A stretch of DNA of 64,000 nt from Ficedula albicollis (Eukaryota; Chordata; Aves; Passeriformes; Muscicapidae). The notes under the pieces are model-generated. The model worked only from the letters and a program-made list of their open reading frames with translations, was not told the origin of the DNA and ran no database searches. The stretch spans positions 15,142,201 to 15,206,200 of the forward strand of contig NC_021681.1 of NCBI RefSeq assembly GCF_000247815.1, written 5' to 3'. Positions 1-11,968 of this stretch are shown here, piece by piece; positions within the stretch are counted from its first letter, which is position 1, and every line of letters starts with the position of its first letter. The position numbers and the translations under genes were made by a program.

Positions 1-882
1 AATGTAATTGCAAGTCTGAAATTCAGACATATTTATGTGTCTTAGTGATACTTTTGCTTGAAATGTGTCAAAACTAAAGTTCCTCATATAATTAGGTGTC
101 TTTGTTGCAGGTCCAATTAAAATAAAATTAAAGATAAAAGAAAGAACAGCATTCTGCCTTATCAAAGCAGGATAAACATACAAAACTTTTACTTAGGAAC
201 CTGTGCAGAGCCTTTTTCCAAGAAGAGATCACAAGAAAGCAAAATGCTTTACCAAACAGAAACTGTAAAGTCTCCAACATCAAACCAAAGGACTTAAAAG
301 ATGTTTTTCTTACAAAGAAAAAAACAAAACCCAAAATGACATCTTGAAGATAAGTGGGCTGAACAAACCCCAGACAGAATGCAATTCATCACCAAGCTCC
401 AAACCCATTGCCTGTCAAAAATGGTAACAGCCATCATTGTTCTTACCCATTTGAACAACGATATTTCACATTACTGTGGAGATTACTCTGCAAGCATAAA
501 TCACAAGGGACTTATTTTTCTTACTGGCCTGTTAGCAAGAGAACCGAGGCAAGACATCACGCCTTGCACTGCAATCCTTCACTGCAGCTGCCAGTCTGTA
601 CTGATGGCTGTGCTCTGCTTCTGCTGTGACACCAGCACGGGACATGCCCAGGTCACCTGCAAACCTTGTGGCCAAGCCTGGAAACCCCTGAGGTTTTGCC
701 CTGGATGCCACCAAAATGACCTGATGCAGAGCCAAGGCTTGGCTGTCCCACAGGCACTGGGGAGTGTCGCTGGATGCTGCTGGGAACCAGGGAAAAAGCA
801 GCCTTGAAGCCTTGGGTTTCTCAGCCTGCTCAAGGAGAAGAAATTATAACAATGATTAAACACCTGCAGGGCTCATGAGAGG
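1..882. other. Unannotated non-coding stretch
   Basis: I see no gene here. Overlapping short open frames occur on both strands around 379-863 without recognisable domains, which is what chance frames in moderately GC-rich DNA look like. No tRNA, simple repeat or mobile-element end is visible before the LTR that begins near position 883. Confidence 0.5.
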
Positions 883-1267
883 TGTGCTGTTTTGCAGAAA
901 GCATGTTTTCAAAGAGGTGTTGCCTTCTTGGACCAATGAGTCTTTTCTATTCTGTTTTGCACGCACTACCCTATAAAGTGTGGTGTTTCTTTAAATAAAG
1001 CTCTCTCTCTCTTTTGCTTCTCCATTGCATGAGGAGCTATGTGCCTTTTTGCTGCTCTCCTATAGCCCCAAATACCACAGGGGGGCTCCTGGCAGTGCCC
1101 CTGATCTCCAGTGCTCCTCTCACCACACTGGGATAGGGCGGGGAAGCCTTCACCACCTGTTAGCCAGGAATCTCTCTGGGACTGCGCAGATTCCAGACAG
1201 CTGGGGAAATCAGAGCAGTGTCTGCAAGCCAGGTACTGAGCTATTTTGTTACTGCTCCAGCACCACA
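883..1267 (+). mobile_element. Retroviral-type LTR (probably ERVK-like), + strand; 3' end uncertain
   Basis: The element appears to begin at TGTGCTGTTTTGCAG (883). It carries a CCAAT-containing segment (GGACCAATGAG near 930), a TATA-like CCCTATAAAG near 970 and an AATAAA polyadenylation signal near 996, the usual U3-R order. The U3 core is clearly related to an inverted copy at 18045-18285 (shared TTTTGCAGAAAGCATGTTTT and CTTCTTGGACCAATGAG). After the poly(A) signal the two copies differ, so U5 is of another type or has diverged. The 3' limit is a guess at a CACCACA end. I see no primer-binding site, gag, pol or env sequence next to it, so it looks like a solo LTR. No target-site duplication is evident. 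The ERVK label is from overall resemblance and could be wrong. Confidence 0.6.
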
Positions 1268-1835
1268 AAATAGACTATTAACTGCTGCTACCTATCTTAA
1301 TTGAATTAATTAATCAAATGGAGTACTCACACTGGCCTTGCTATGCTCATGGCATGCCCGATGGGAATATACCTTGGCCAAAAAAATTAAGATGGATTAT
1401 TATTTTACCAAAAGAACAACTTAAAAACGGTTTGTGTGAAGCTCTAAGAAGTCTGCTTTTCCTGGAACAAATTTGCCTTACTTTTAAAAGTTGCAAAAGG
1501 TATCCTCTCACGATATGTATCACCACAATGCCAAAAATAATGCCCCTACCACCAGTCCTAGCAATTTCAGAACTGCTGAAGGATCCTGTGTTTCTCAGGT
1601 GCAATCTTGTAGTTATGTAAATGTCAAGGAAAAGAGAGAAAAATCAAAATGAATCCAATCCTCAGGAAAAAAAAAAAAAAAGCAGAGCTCAAAAATAGGT
1701 TAGAGTGTTGTTTTTGTTCTCATCCCACAGACGAGATATGGAGCATTTCTCACATACTGCTTTCTGAAAGATACTGAAGCCACCCATTGGAACATGGGAC
1801 TTTTGTGACAAAAAGGAATGTAAGCTGCCAGTGTC
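1268..1835. other. Unannotated non-coding stretch
   Basis: AT-rich sequence with opposing short open frames at 1318-1620 that have no recognisable domain. An A-run lies at about 1667-1681. I can support nothing else here. Confidence 0.5.
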
Positions 1836-1949
1836 AGGCTCTTTATGTTATTAATAACGTGTTTTCTGGAGTAGGCGTAGATTTTTAAACAAAGGCTCTT
1901 TATGTTATTAATAACGTGTTTTCTGGAGTAGGCGTAGATTTTTAAACAA
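1836..1949. repeat. Perfect tandem duplication, 2 x 57 bp
   Basis: Two directly adjacent 57-bp copies (1836-1892 and 1893-1949) look identical by eye. Each contains the 12-bp palindrome GTTATTAATAAC, so the duplication doubles that potential homeodomain- or HNF1-like site. Perfect identity implies a recent event or an assembly duplication. Confidence 0.95.
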
Positions 1950-2742
1950 TGCCATACATTTTGTTACACATGCTACAGACACTGACAACTTCTACAATGT
2001 GTATTTCCTTCTATTTTCAGCTTCCTGACTACATAGATAAACAGAGGCAGGTAGGCTTGTGGAACCAGAGAGAACTTAGAATTCTTATGCAAGAGGCTTA
2101 TGATTAGTTATTTTGAGATAACTAGGTGTTTTTGTTCCCCAAAAGAAAATTTTTGTCAGACAGTATTTCAAGGCCAAGCATGTTCCACTTACTGAAGTTC
2201 CTTCAAGGTTTCCCAAGGCAGTCAAGATTTGTCAATTGATTTCCAAAGTCTTCATTTCAGTAATTGCCTTCCCTGTAACATGATTTCCAGTGCTCAGTCC
2301 TGGCATGTTCTCATATCACCAGTTAGTCACCTTTGCCTGTTTGCCAGCTGTGCTTTGGCTCAGAAGATGCTCGAGCACACAGCTGTTCCTGCCACTGGCA
2401 CTCAGGTAAAAGAGTTTTATGTCATGGTTTCGGTCATGGTTTGGTCCCTGCAGGACTCACCTGGACCCTGCCCACACAGGATGCAACATCTGTGGGAGCA
2501 GCACTCACATCATGGGAAAAAGGATGGAAAGGAGACCCTGAACTCCCAGGAGAGTTCAAGAAGTGCATAAATGAGCACAGCCCTGCCAGGGCACCTTTGC
2601 TGAACAGACACAAGCATGATTCAGGAACAAATTAACTGACAGAGGTGGGCAAACACTCGTGAAAGGTAGTCAGTCATGGCTCTCATCTCTTCCTTTGAAA
2701 ACAGGGCATGAAACCAAATGCTTGTACAGAACAAGTGAGGAC
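1950..2742. other. Unannotated non-coding stretch
   Basis: No gene or mobile element recognised. Open frames at 2229-2635 overlap one another in two forward frames and carry no domain. A short 14-base direct repeat (GTCATGGTTT core) occurs near 2420-2445. Confidence 0.5.
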
Positions 2743-2860
2743 AATTTGCTTTAGAATGAGCTGGGACAACACAGGTTGGACATCTTGCAAAGTTGGCTAC
2801 AAATTTGCTTTAGAATGAGCTGGGAGGACACAGGTTGGACATCTTGCAAAGTTGGCTACA
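2743..2860. repeat. Tandem duplication, 2 x 59 bp
   Basis: Copies at 2743-2801 and 2802-2860 are adjacent and differ at about two positions (GGGACAACAC versus GGGAGGACAC). The differences make a pure assembly artefact less likely. Confidence 0.95.
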
Positions 2861-5800
2861 CTTTTGCACTATTACACTGTGTAATAAATCCATTTTTAGC
2901 AACAGATTTCAAAAATTAAAAACCTCAAACTCACATATATACCACAAAAGTAAGAGACCATGAAGCAACAGATAAACAGAAGTGATGAAGCCCATCTAGA
3001 AGCTGAGGGGCTCTTAAAAAAGAAGGATGCTATAAAAAATGATCTCTTACTGGGAAAAACCTATTTGCACCTTTCCTCAAAAGATAATTGAGTGAGCTGC
3101 AGTATTCCTGGTATGTACCATGGAAAACAAAATTATTAGATTATTCTTCATTGCCAACAAACTCTCAACCCTACACTATTTATATATGTGCTGACTAAAC
3201 ATGCCAACTTTTCTTAACATTTCTAACAACTTGACATTCAGCTTTTTTTCTTCTTTACCACAAGAGCCAAAAACTTCTCATTGTTAGGGTGCCATCTTCA
3301 GCATTTGAACCAAAAATAAGAAACCATTCCATCAAGAATAATCAATAAATAGATTGTGGTTTTCTATATTAGAACAATCACTTTCTTTCCTAACAACATT
3401 GGAGTGATAAGTAATCTTCACACCATGTATAAAGAGCATATTAGCAAAACAGGTTATCAATATAAAAACAGACCATTTAAAGTATTATAAAATATCCCTC
3501 AAGATAAGTTTTTAAGAGACTAGAATGGCATTGGAATTTCTTAACAAGATTCAAACACTGATATTGATTTACTGGATAAACACTTAAACATTCTGATCAA
3601 GGATATTACTTGAAGAAGAAAAGTCTTGGGGGAGATGCATTGCAAATGTAAATTAAAGAGTAGCTCGTCTCTCTGAGTTAAGTAAGAAGAAAAAGAAAGC
3701 TGTAAGCAATTGCAATCTTGGTCAGGGTATAAAAACAGAGCTCTTACAACTGTTGTATGTTTTAACAGGCTATTCAAGAAGCCCAGAAAGGCACTTGTCA
3801 TTCAAAGAGTGAAAACAAAGTCCTAATCTGCTGAAATCAGATTGGCAGGTATTTATAACTAATGAAGAATGCCTGGTCCAGTGAGATATATTTTGCAGCT
3901 TTGCCATCATTTACACTATAGGTTTGCTTGGTTTGAGCTGAGAGTTTTTGCCTGTTATTCCTCATAATGTTCAAAGTATTTTACAAGAAAAGTAGGTTGA
4001 GCTACGTTTTGAATACAGGTGAGCAGATACAGGTAAATGCAGTAAGTTTCCTGAGCTGAGCAGTGGGCAGAGGCACAAAATGTCCTCTAAGCTCCTCAGC
4101 TTTCAGCTCTGAACTCCCCATGAGAGAGCAATCATTTCAAATTGAAAAACCAAGCAAGGAAAGCTAAGGGCACTGCATGCTAGTGCTTCAAAGATTAGTG
4201 GATTCTGAACTTTACTGTAGCCTCTGGACATCTGAACCAAACGTTATTTGCATGTATTTACTTGTACAGCTTCAGTGTGGGAGGAAAAAAAACCAACAGT
4301 GAAATAGTTTTGAACTCAGAATGGAGAAATTACAATGACTATCACAGAATCAGTCTGCCTTCACTTGCAGGGGTACAAAACTGAACTAGTCAGATAACTG
4401 GATAATGATAATTACTCTGTTGGTAGGAATGTTTTTGCAGTTATTCTATTATTGCAGGAATGCAGCAGAATCTGGACCAACACTTGTCTAATATGGGATA
4501 TAGTAAACCCCTTTTGCAGATCCATAAATTAAAGACTTTTCCTAAATCATTTATCTCATGTTTTCCAATATGTTAGATGTAGCTGACTTGTCTACCAAAT
4601 ATGATATTTAGTCATGCAAAAGAATTATTCTGTCACAGTTTTTCAGCTTAAAATAAGCATTTGACAATAATTTACACAAAGGAAAATCCATAACAATATC
4701 AACAGACAGCAGTTAACTGCAAAGCACTGCAAGAGCATAAAAGTAATTTGTCACTGTTGTAAAATGCACTGACCAATTCTGTTCAAATATTGGCTGATTA
4801 ACTGAAGGAAATAAGTTTCCACTGAATATTTGTAGCTCAGATTTCCTACCAAAAATCCTAGATGATAGGCACCTTATTATCTTAATTCCAAACTGGAAAA
4901 AGTAGTCATGCTTTTCCCATCAGATCTGGGCATCTTTATACCTTTTGCATGTCTGTTAATAAAAAAAAATGAAGAAAACATTAAAAAGAGAAAAACACAG
5001 AAGGGAAGAAAGCTTCTGTAAAGAGAGCAGAAGACACAAAATATCCCCAACACATTCTGCCCTCACTCCTCTTACCTTGCATTGGATGCAAGCAATTCCA
5101 ACCTTAATGTCCTGCTATGCTCTCCCTCCTAACTTATCCTTAATGCTCAGCTTTCTTTCAGAGTTTTTATAGTCTCTGGTGTAGGCTACAAACTCCAATC
5201 CCTGCCTTTGCTTTCTCTTACATCATTTCTAAAGATTTTCCACTGATTCTTGCCCTAAACCTTTCTCTGTCTTGCACTCTCACACACACACACTTGCCTC
5301 ACATTTGTTATATTTATTGCTGTGATCAAAATGATTAGGTTATAATTAAAGGTCTAGGGTTTTTTCTGGGTCTTTTCCTTTTTTTTTTAAATTTAATTTT
5401 ATGATTCAGACAGTCACGGGAGTAGAAAGATTTTCAGCAGCATCACCATTATTCTAAACTCTCAATTTGTAAACTGCAGTACAGAAACATGATGTCCTGA
5501 GTTATTACTGTGGTGGCTTTTTTAAAACTTATTTTCTTGGGGATATCAGAAGGGTTATATTAGCTTCAGAAAGAAATGAGTGTGTTTTTAGTAGACCAAA
5601 CACGACTGCAAGCTAAGCATTAGGAAAGGAGTGTGCTTTGTAAAGCAAGTGACAAGAACTTAAATCTTTCAGACACTTCATTTCTGTTATTGAAATATTA
5701 AATTATTGAATTGTAAAGCATGAGCTGTGGAGATGCCTGTCTTTCCTAGGGAGTACCAGAGGACTTATTTCTTTCCCTGTTTGCCTCCCTAGAATAAGTC

Positions 5801-6133
5801 TATCTTCTTTTTTGCCCCTTTTTAAAAAAATCTCAGGTTTTAATAGATTCATTTTTAGACCTGTTTTGGGGTTTAAAATTCTAACCAGTGCAGACTCCTT
5901 AATTCACAGTAATTTTATGCCCTAAATAGATAGGCACAGTACTTTCAAAGTAGCTTTTACTCTGACTTGCCAAAAGCTGTTCCTACAAGCCATGGACAGT
6001 AAAAGGAAATTTGCAGTATGTGGGGAAAAAATTGCCAGTCAGGAAGCAAACTCTTTGATTTCATTTGTCTGGATCGACGTGATTAGAGAAAAACAAGAGT
6101 TTAGTCACTTGAGTAGAGGCAAGGCAAGGACTT
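2861..6133. other. Long AT-rich non-coding stretch
   Basis: About 3.3 kb of AT-rich unique sequence. Only very short open frames are present, none with a recognisable domain. A short CA run lies near 5280-5292 and T-rich tracts near 5380 and 5820. I see no mobile element, RNA gene or CpG-rich patch. Confidence 0.5.
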
Positions 6134-6282
6134 GTGCCCCATCCCTGGGCATGTTCCAGGCTGGGTGGGGCTCTGGGCACCCTGCTCTAGGGGAAGGTGT
6201 CCCTGCACACAGCAGGGGCTGGCACTGGGTCATCCCTAGGGTCCCTTCCAGCCCAAGGCATTCTGTGTTTCTGCATCATCTC
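6134..6282 (+). mobile_element. CR1 LINE 3' end fragment, + strand
   Basis: The segment matches the 3' end of the avian CR1 retrotransposon as I know it: CCCCATCCCTGG, then GGGGCTCTGGGCACCCTG, a GGTGTCCCTGC block, and a GGTCCCTTCCAGCCCA block before a degraded CATTCTGTGTTTCTG tail. CR1 copies are normally 5'-truncated, and this one keeps only about 150 bp. It is diverged and not capable of movement. Confidence 0.85.
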
Positions 6283-7396
6283 TCAGTGTGCTGAGATATG
6301 GGAGCGTGGCCTGGAGCAGAAATTTCTGCAGGAATACACAAATGTGTGGCCACAGGAGCAGCCACAGCAGTGCTGGGCAGGTTGAGACTCCACTGCAGGC
6401 TGTAACACAGCAGGGATGGCAGCTGCAGAGCTCCAGGTGGGCTCTGTGGGTACTGGGGGAGCAAGAGAATCTAAAGAGCAGGGCCAAACACCACAGACTG
6501 CTGAAACACAGCTGGAAGTGCTGCTGCACACAGAGAACTGGACTGAGGTCCATTTTACTGCACTTAGGTGGTTTGCTGCTGGAAGTCCAGGGACACAGCA
6601 GCACTTGACTGATGTGTCTAAAACAAGCAAGCAGGATCCCAGGAAAAAACAACAAAAAAAAGATAACAACAATCTAACAATGAGGTGTTATTAGTTGGCA
6701 TTATTACCTTGGTGACATACGACCACAAGGTGCTGCTGACCGGCTACTGCAGTTCCAGGCACTCAGTTTCTTCTTCTTTCTTCTGTTGGAAAGACACAAG
6801 GTGGCACTCACAGGCATTTCCTCCTCTTGGGAGTTTTTACAGGTCCTGTCTTAAGGTCCTCAAGCAGAATCTGTGCAGGACTCCATTCTGCCACCATGCC
6901 TGGTGTTGATGTGGGGAAGGGACCTGGGCTGTGACGCTGTGAGTAAAGCTGAGGACTGGCTGAGTGCTGGCAGTGAAAGTGTTTCACAACACAGGGGAAG
7001 TCTGGAGAGCAGCTGAGACTCAGCCATCCACAACTCAGCACCTCACGAGAGTGAGGGAGAGGGGGAGGACTGCAGAAAAAGCAGCAGCAGAAGTGCAGCC
7101 GTAGTGTCACCTCCATGGCTCCAAGAGGATGTAGAAAATTATGGCATTAAAATTAAAAATTAAAATTATGCCATTAAAATTTTCTTTTATGCTCTCCATG
7201 GTTCAGTGATGCTATAAGCAAAGCTCCAGCCACTTTTGTTCTACCTATTGGACTTACTCTGAGGTTGAGGCTCTTCCCTTAAACAAAGTTATTTTCTATT
7301 TCACAATTTATCACTGCATCCTTCCTACAAAATCTAAAAGATTTTAGAAATGGTTGCTGATACACACAATTATCATCAACTCTGACTAGGAGATGT
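6283..7396. other. Unannotated non-coding stretch with an AT-rich inverted repeat
   Basis: Several overlapping open frames at 6236-6700 on both strands lie in moderately GC-rich sequence and carry no domain. At about 7140-7185 there is an AT-rich stretch where ATGGCAT and ATGCCAT face each other around direct ATTAAAATT repeats, which could fold. I see no gene. Confidence 0.45.
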
Positions 7397-7532
7397 GAAA
7401 GCCTCAGATCTGGGAAATTTGTCATCTTCATAGGATGCTTCTGACCTTAGCATAAGACATTTTAGAAAGCCTCAGATCTGGGAAATTTGTCATCTTAATG
7501 GGATGCTTCTGACCTTAGCATAAGACATTTTA
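7397..7532. repeat. Tandem duplication, 2 x 68 bp
   Basis: Copies at 7397-7464 and 7465-7532 are adjacent and differ at about two positions (CTTCATAGG versus CTTAATGGG). Confidence 0.95.
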
Positions 7533-7570
7533 CCAGCACACATGGGAGTTTTCTCTCTGGGGAAAAAGAA

Positions 7571-7626
7571 ACCCCGACAAACCAACCAACAAAGAAAGCA
7601 AATAAGCAAACAAACAAACCAAAACA
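7571..7626. repeat. A-rich simple repeat with CAAA/CCAA units
   Basis: A low-complexity run built from AACCAACC, CAAA and CAAAC motifs. It is imperfect and typical of degraded simple sequence. Confidence 0.7.
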
Positions 7627-10223
7627 AGAAATACTACTAATAAAAATGAGTAGTGCGTTACAGTGTTAATATTTCATTTCCTGCTCTAAACTGACTTTGA
7701 TTTATTGACACCTTTTTGACACCTTCTAGTGAAGACTGCCAAGGAAGCTTCCCAGACAATGAAAAAGGTATATGTGGTTACTCTGCTGGCAGAGCATCTA
7801 AGGAACAGATATCCTCAACAACACTGTGGGTTAATTACACTGACAATAAAATTAAGTTAGGGCAACCAAGAGTTTGGAAGGAGCCTTTGTTGTCATAAAT
7901 GCGAATGAATAAACAAATACAATGTGATTTTTCTCAAATAAGAAGACCAAAAAAAAAAATTGGAGGTGGTAAAGGCAAAAGACATGAAGATCTTTCTGTT
8001 ACCAACCAAGAGAAATACAAACTCACCTCCCTACTGCCTTCATGGTCCCACAAGAATTTCCATAAATCTTTCAACACAGGTTTGCAAATCAGTTGAGCTG
8101 GCTGTTCTCCATAAGCAGACAAGCTCTGGTTCAGGAGTTAGCAGGGGCTCAGTTGAGTAAGCATTGAGCAATCTTGCTCTTCAGCACCCTTGCCTGTGGA
8201 ACCTATACTTGGGGTTCTCAGACCTTGTCTCTAAAGGCTTAGGAATGGCACATGAATACACCCTGCTTGATATTTTTGCATTTTTAGTCCTTCCCTTCTC
8301 CCACTACAACATGCAGCAGTGCTGTCACATCCCTGTGATCGAAGCCACAGGAGCTGCCTCGTTCTGTCACTAGAGTGTCCCATGGGAACTTCACCTTCCA
8401 GTCTCCTCCAAGTGTGGAGCCCTGTCCTGACACAGCATCACACAGGTGTCACCACAAACCAGCGTGAACAGAGCAGGAATTGCTGATTGATCTGGCATGG
8501 AGTAGAGGCTTGTCACCTGAGGCATTCTGACTACTGGGATTATTCATATTTTCACTAGACACTGAGTGTGCCATCAGGAACAGTCCAGTTCTTGGTTTAA
8601 CATGTGAAAACAACACCACATTGAAGTTAGCAAAAGTAGATATTTTTGCAGGTTTGCAAGGTTTGTCCCAAAATTCTGAGAAATAATCCGAGTGCTTTTT
8701 TTTCTTTTCAAATTAAAAACTGTATTCTTTAAAATAAAGAGCTGATTTCCATGAGCAAGGTACTCAGCTGATACTGATTCATATAGCTCTGAGATAAAAA
8801 CTGAGATATTCCAAACTACAGTGACTTCAATTTATTTTTACTTCTTGAGACAATAAACTCTTCTGATAAATTTGGCCCAGTTCTGAACACCAGTCTGAAA
8901 GAGGAATGGCATTCCACCAGATTAATCAAAACACTGCATTCTACAGCTACATTATTGGTACAGGGAGAACATCCAACTTTACTTTTGTTGCATTTACATT
9001 CATATCTCATCTGAAGAATGGGAAACATTTAAAAATAACCACCCCAGATTTTTAGCCAACACAAAAGAGAGAATTTCAGAAACCAAGCTAATTCCCACCT
9101 ATTTGCATATAGATACACAGAGCCAGAGAGCAGATGACTCACTGTGGGACAGACTATGGAAAAGAGACCCTATATTTATTAACAATGTGCATGAATGTTT
9201 TCCAATAGAAGGTACATTCTACCTTGGAAGGAAAACCTATGTTAAAACAGCTATTTTTAAATCTGCAAACTATCAAAGTAGATTTTGATATGTCACTTCC
9301 ATTTAAGATGAATCCTTGCAGCTAGATAGAGTTGGAGAAACAAAACCCACAAAGTGAAGGTAGAAAATAGCACTGAAGACAGTAACATTCTTTGGGAATG
9401 CAGTTTCTATATATGTACTTTTAAAAAGTCCTTTGTGCTGGAATTATGTGCTTGCAATAGGTGCTGGGTCATGACATGTATGAATCCATAAAAAGCTCTC
9501 AAAAAACAAAGCACAAGTCCCAAAAAGGACAGCTTCTTGAGAGGCAAGGCATGCTCTGATGCAGAAGGTTGTGTTTGGATATAAAAGATGTTTTATCTCT
9601 GGTGCCCATGCCACTGGCTCCCAGCCCAAGATGGATGTGAGGAGTGAAGATGGCCAAGAAAAGCACAGGACCTTTTGTGCTATGGACACAGTGGTCCATG
9701 AGCTGATGGGCAAGGGGTAACAAAAACACACAGATGCCTCAATGTACCAAGCAAATGGTAATAGTTCTGGGCCAGTGTCAGCCTGGTCCTGACTCAACTG
9801 GCAACACAGAAGTGAAAATGAGTAGATTGTTTCCATCCCCTCTAACTCCTTGGAGTCAATGCTAAGTATAAAGATAACAAACTGGGAACCAGCCCCATCT
9901 TTCTGTGCTGGGAGGGAAGAGTGTTGATGTTTCCACACTGCCTGCCTTGTCAATGATGTGTGCTGATGGCCCTTGCCCCTGAAACAAACTCTTTGTGGCC
10001 CATGAACCCTGGTGACCCAGCAGACAAAGCACAGAACAGTGACGTGTGCACCTTGGCTGCAGAGCACACACTTCAGCTCCAGAGCCAGGAACAAACGTGG
10101 CCATGCAGCACACGTGCAGCACAGCTCCAATTTAGGTATGCCCAGAGAAGAAAAAATGTGTCTGCCCTGAAACTGTCCTCACCTCACACTGTATTTCAAA
10201 CAACTTTCATCATTTTCTTGCAG
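7627..10223. other. Unannotated non-coding stretch
   Basis: Mostly AT-rich sequence. A 228-codon open frame on the minus strand (9444-10130) is one of the longest in the window, but its translation has no recognisable domain, and forward frames overlap it. I regard it as a chance frame. No transposon end or RNA gene is recognised. Confidence 0.45.
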
Positions 10224-10530
10224 AACTGAGAAGTATGGTGGAGTTTTGTTTATTGGCACCAGGACAAGAGATGCAGAAGAAGTAAAGAAAGCAGCTAATC
10301 AGCAAAATGATGACAACAGACTGGAGGAAAAGAGGAAGGATAGGAAGGATTGGAAGAATGGGCATTCTTCAGTCAGATGCAGAGGTGTGGAAGCTGGGAA
10401 GAGCCACGTGGACCACTCACAGCATCACAAGATGCTGCAGGAAATCTCACCACCCATCTGCTACCTGACATGCAGGCAAAGGAAGTCATGTGGAAGGTGG
10501 GGCTGGGAAGCAGTTTCTCTATGGAAATAA
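10224..10530 (+). other. Possible terminal exon (weak)
   Basis: A reasonable splice acceptor, ATCATTTTCTTGCAG, ends at 10223. From 10225 a frame stays open for about 100 codons to a TAA at 10528-10530. The first half of the translation is rich in Lys, Glu, Arg and Asp (for example GTRTRDAEEVKKAANQQ), as a helical tail would be, but the underlying DNA is simply purine-rich, which gives the same result by chance. I do not recognise the peptide. Without transcript or conservation data this is only a candidate. Confidence 0.15.
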
Positions 10531-11012
10531 CTCTTGCACCAAAAGGTATTAATAAGGAAGGTTCTGTCCCCTCAGTCCTGGTAAGCCCACCCCTGGGATG
10601 GTGGCTTGCCAGGACTAGCAGCATGCTCTTAGTGCAAACCCCGGGGTTCAGAGCAATTTGATTTTTTCCCTGTTTTGCTCTAGTATAAATGTGCTTGTGG
10701 ATTGGTTCTTTCAAGGGAACCAGCAAACACAGGAAAGAGCAAACCAGCGCTGTTACAGAAATGAAGGTGTCTGGTATTTCTAAGCATTAACCATCTCACA
10801 ACAGTTTGTGAATTCATCCTAACACTTGAGCTAAATTCTGGTACATTACTTGTCCACTTCAACTCCTCTATCGCTTCAGCTGGACAGAGACCTGTCTCTG
10901 CTGGACTCTGCGCCTTTCTGCAGGGAAGCTGCAGTTCCCTAAACGCTGCGGTTCCGCAGCTGGATTCGTCCGGGGTGTTCCGGGCATCAGCAGAACGTTC
11001 ATCAGTCAATCA

Positions 11013-11026
11013 CTGCCCTCTAGAGG
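11013..11026 (-). promoter_or_regulatory. CTCF-like site
   Basis: CTGCCCTCTAGAGG matches the reverse complement of the CTCF core (YGCCMYCTRSTGG) at 12 of 13 positions by eye. It lies inside a CpG-rich patch. Single-motif matches occur by chance, so occupancy is unknown. Confidence 0.3.
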
Positions 11027-11040
11027 TGCCCACAGCGCGC

Positions 11041-11069
11041 CTGGGGCTGGGCTGGGCTGGGCTGGGCTG
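11041..11069 (+). repeat. (GGGCT)n run, G-quadruplex motif
   Basis: Five G-tracts of at least three Gs are separated by CT dinucleotides. This satisfies the G3N1-7 quadruplex pattern on the + strand. It sits within a CpG-rich patch, a common place for such motifs. Confidence 0.75.
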
Positions 11070-11175
11070 CAATCGCCGTCCCGCAGCCCGAGCACTGCTG
11101 CAAGGAGCAGGAGGAAGGCGTTGGACGCTTTGAGCAGATCCAGGTGCGCTTATGGGCACAAAGAACTGAGCGCCC

Positions 11176-11968
11176 CTTCCCACCTCCTCCCTTTTTCCTT
11201 CCTTCTCCACCTTCAAGGTCACCCAGCTGGCAGCATTTGGCCTTCGTGCATTTTGCAGTCGTGCCACTGCAGAGGAGTGAGAAATCCAGAATGACAGAGA
11301 GCTGTAAGACACAACTACAATAACAAGCAGTAAAAGTGACTGCCAGACTAAACTCTTGTTGCAGCTTATTTTTTTCCTCAAGCAATGTGTATAAACTGAA
11401 GCAGTGGCACAGCTGCAGGAAATCATGGTGCCCACATGAGCTGGATGTGCTGGTACAAGAAAAACAGTAAGCCCTTCTGTACAACTACACACTCACATTA
11501 CTTTCCCTTGTCTGGAATAGCTTGGAAGTTTTAAAGAGAAGACTACAAAGAGTGATGAATAATAAGTAACCCACCACGTAATCAAGTGATGAATGTACTG
11601 TTCCTGGTGTGCAAAGACCCTCTTTGATCAGATGAGCATCGAAGGAGAAACTGCTCTGTACAGAGACTTAACACAAGATCCTGGGGGCAGGAATAACACA
11701 TGGCTAGATTTCCCCAGACACATCCTTCCTCCTTTTTTCCAGCTGGAAATTCTGCCTAGTTGGAATTTAGCAATCTTTTACACTTTCTTCTGACAGGCTG
11801 GCTGGATGTGCTGGTTTGCCTGCATATGGAGGGATTCTGCAGGTAACCATGCATATGCACAGACCACCTGTGCACGTGCAGCCTGATCATACACTTCTGT
11901 TGGCAGTATTTAATCCAAACATTTCATTTCAAACATTACCCTGGGGTTCAGGAGAGCTGTGTTCTGTT
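11176..11968. other. Unannotated non-coding stretch
   Basis: Follows the CpG-rich patch. Minus-strand frames at 11010-11492 overlap in two phases and carry no domain; they follow from the GC-rich patch being stop-poor. Nothing else is supported. Confidence 0.45.

Larger units (their letters stand above)
10860..11175. promoter_or_regulatory. CpG-rich patch, candidate promoter or enhancer
   Basis: CpG is strongly depleted in most of the window, but I count about 19 CpGs in these roughly 310 bp, with raised GC. The patch contains a CTCF-like site at 11013-11026 and a GGGCT pentamer run at 11041-11069. Such islands often mark promoters, but no adjacent coding exon is recognised on either strand. 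Confidence 0.5.

Noticed and set aside
9444..10130. 228-codon open frame on the minus strand
   Set aside because: No recognisable domain, overlapping frames on the other strand, and no promoter or splice context. A chance frame of this size is expected occasionally in 64 kb.
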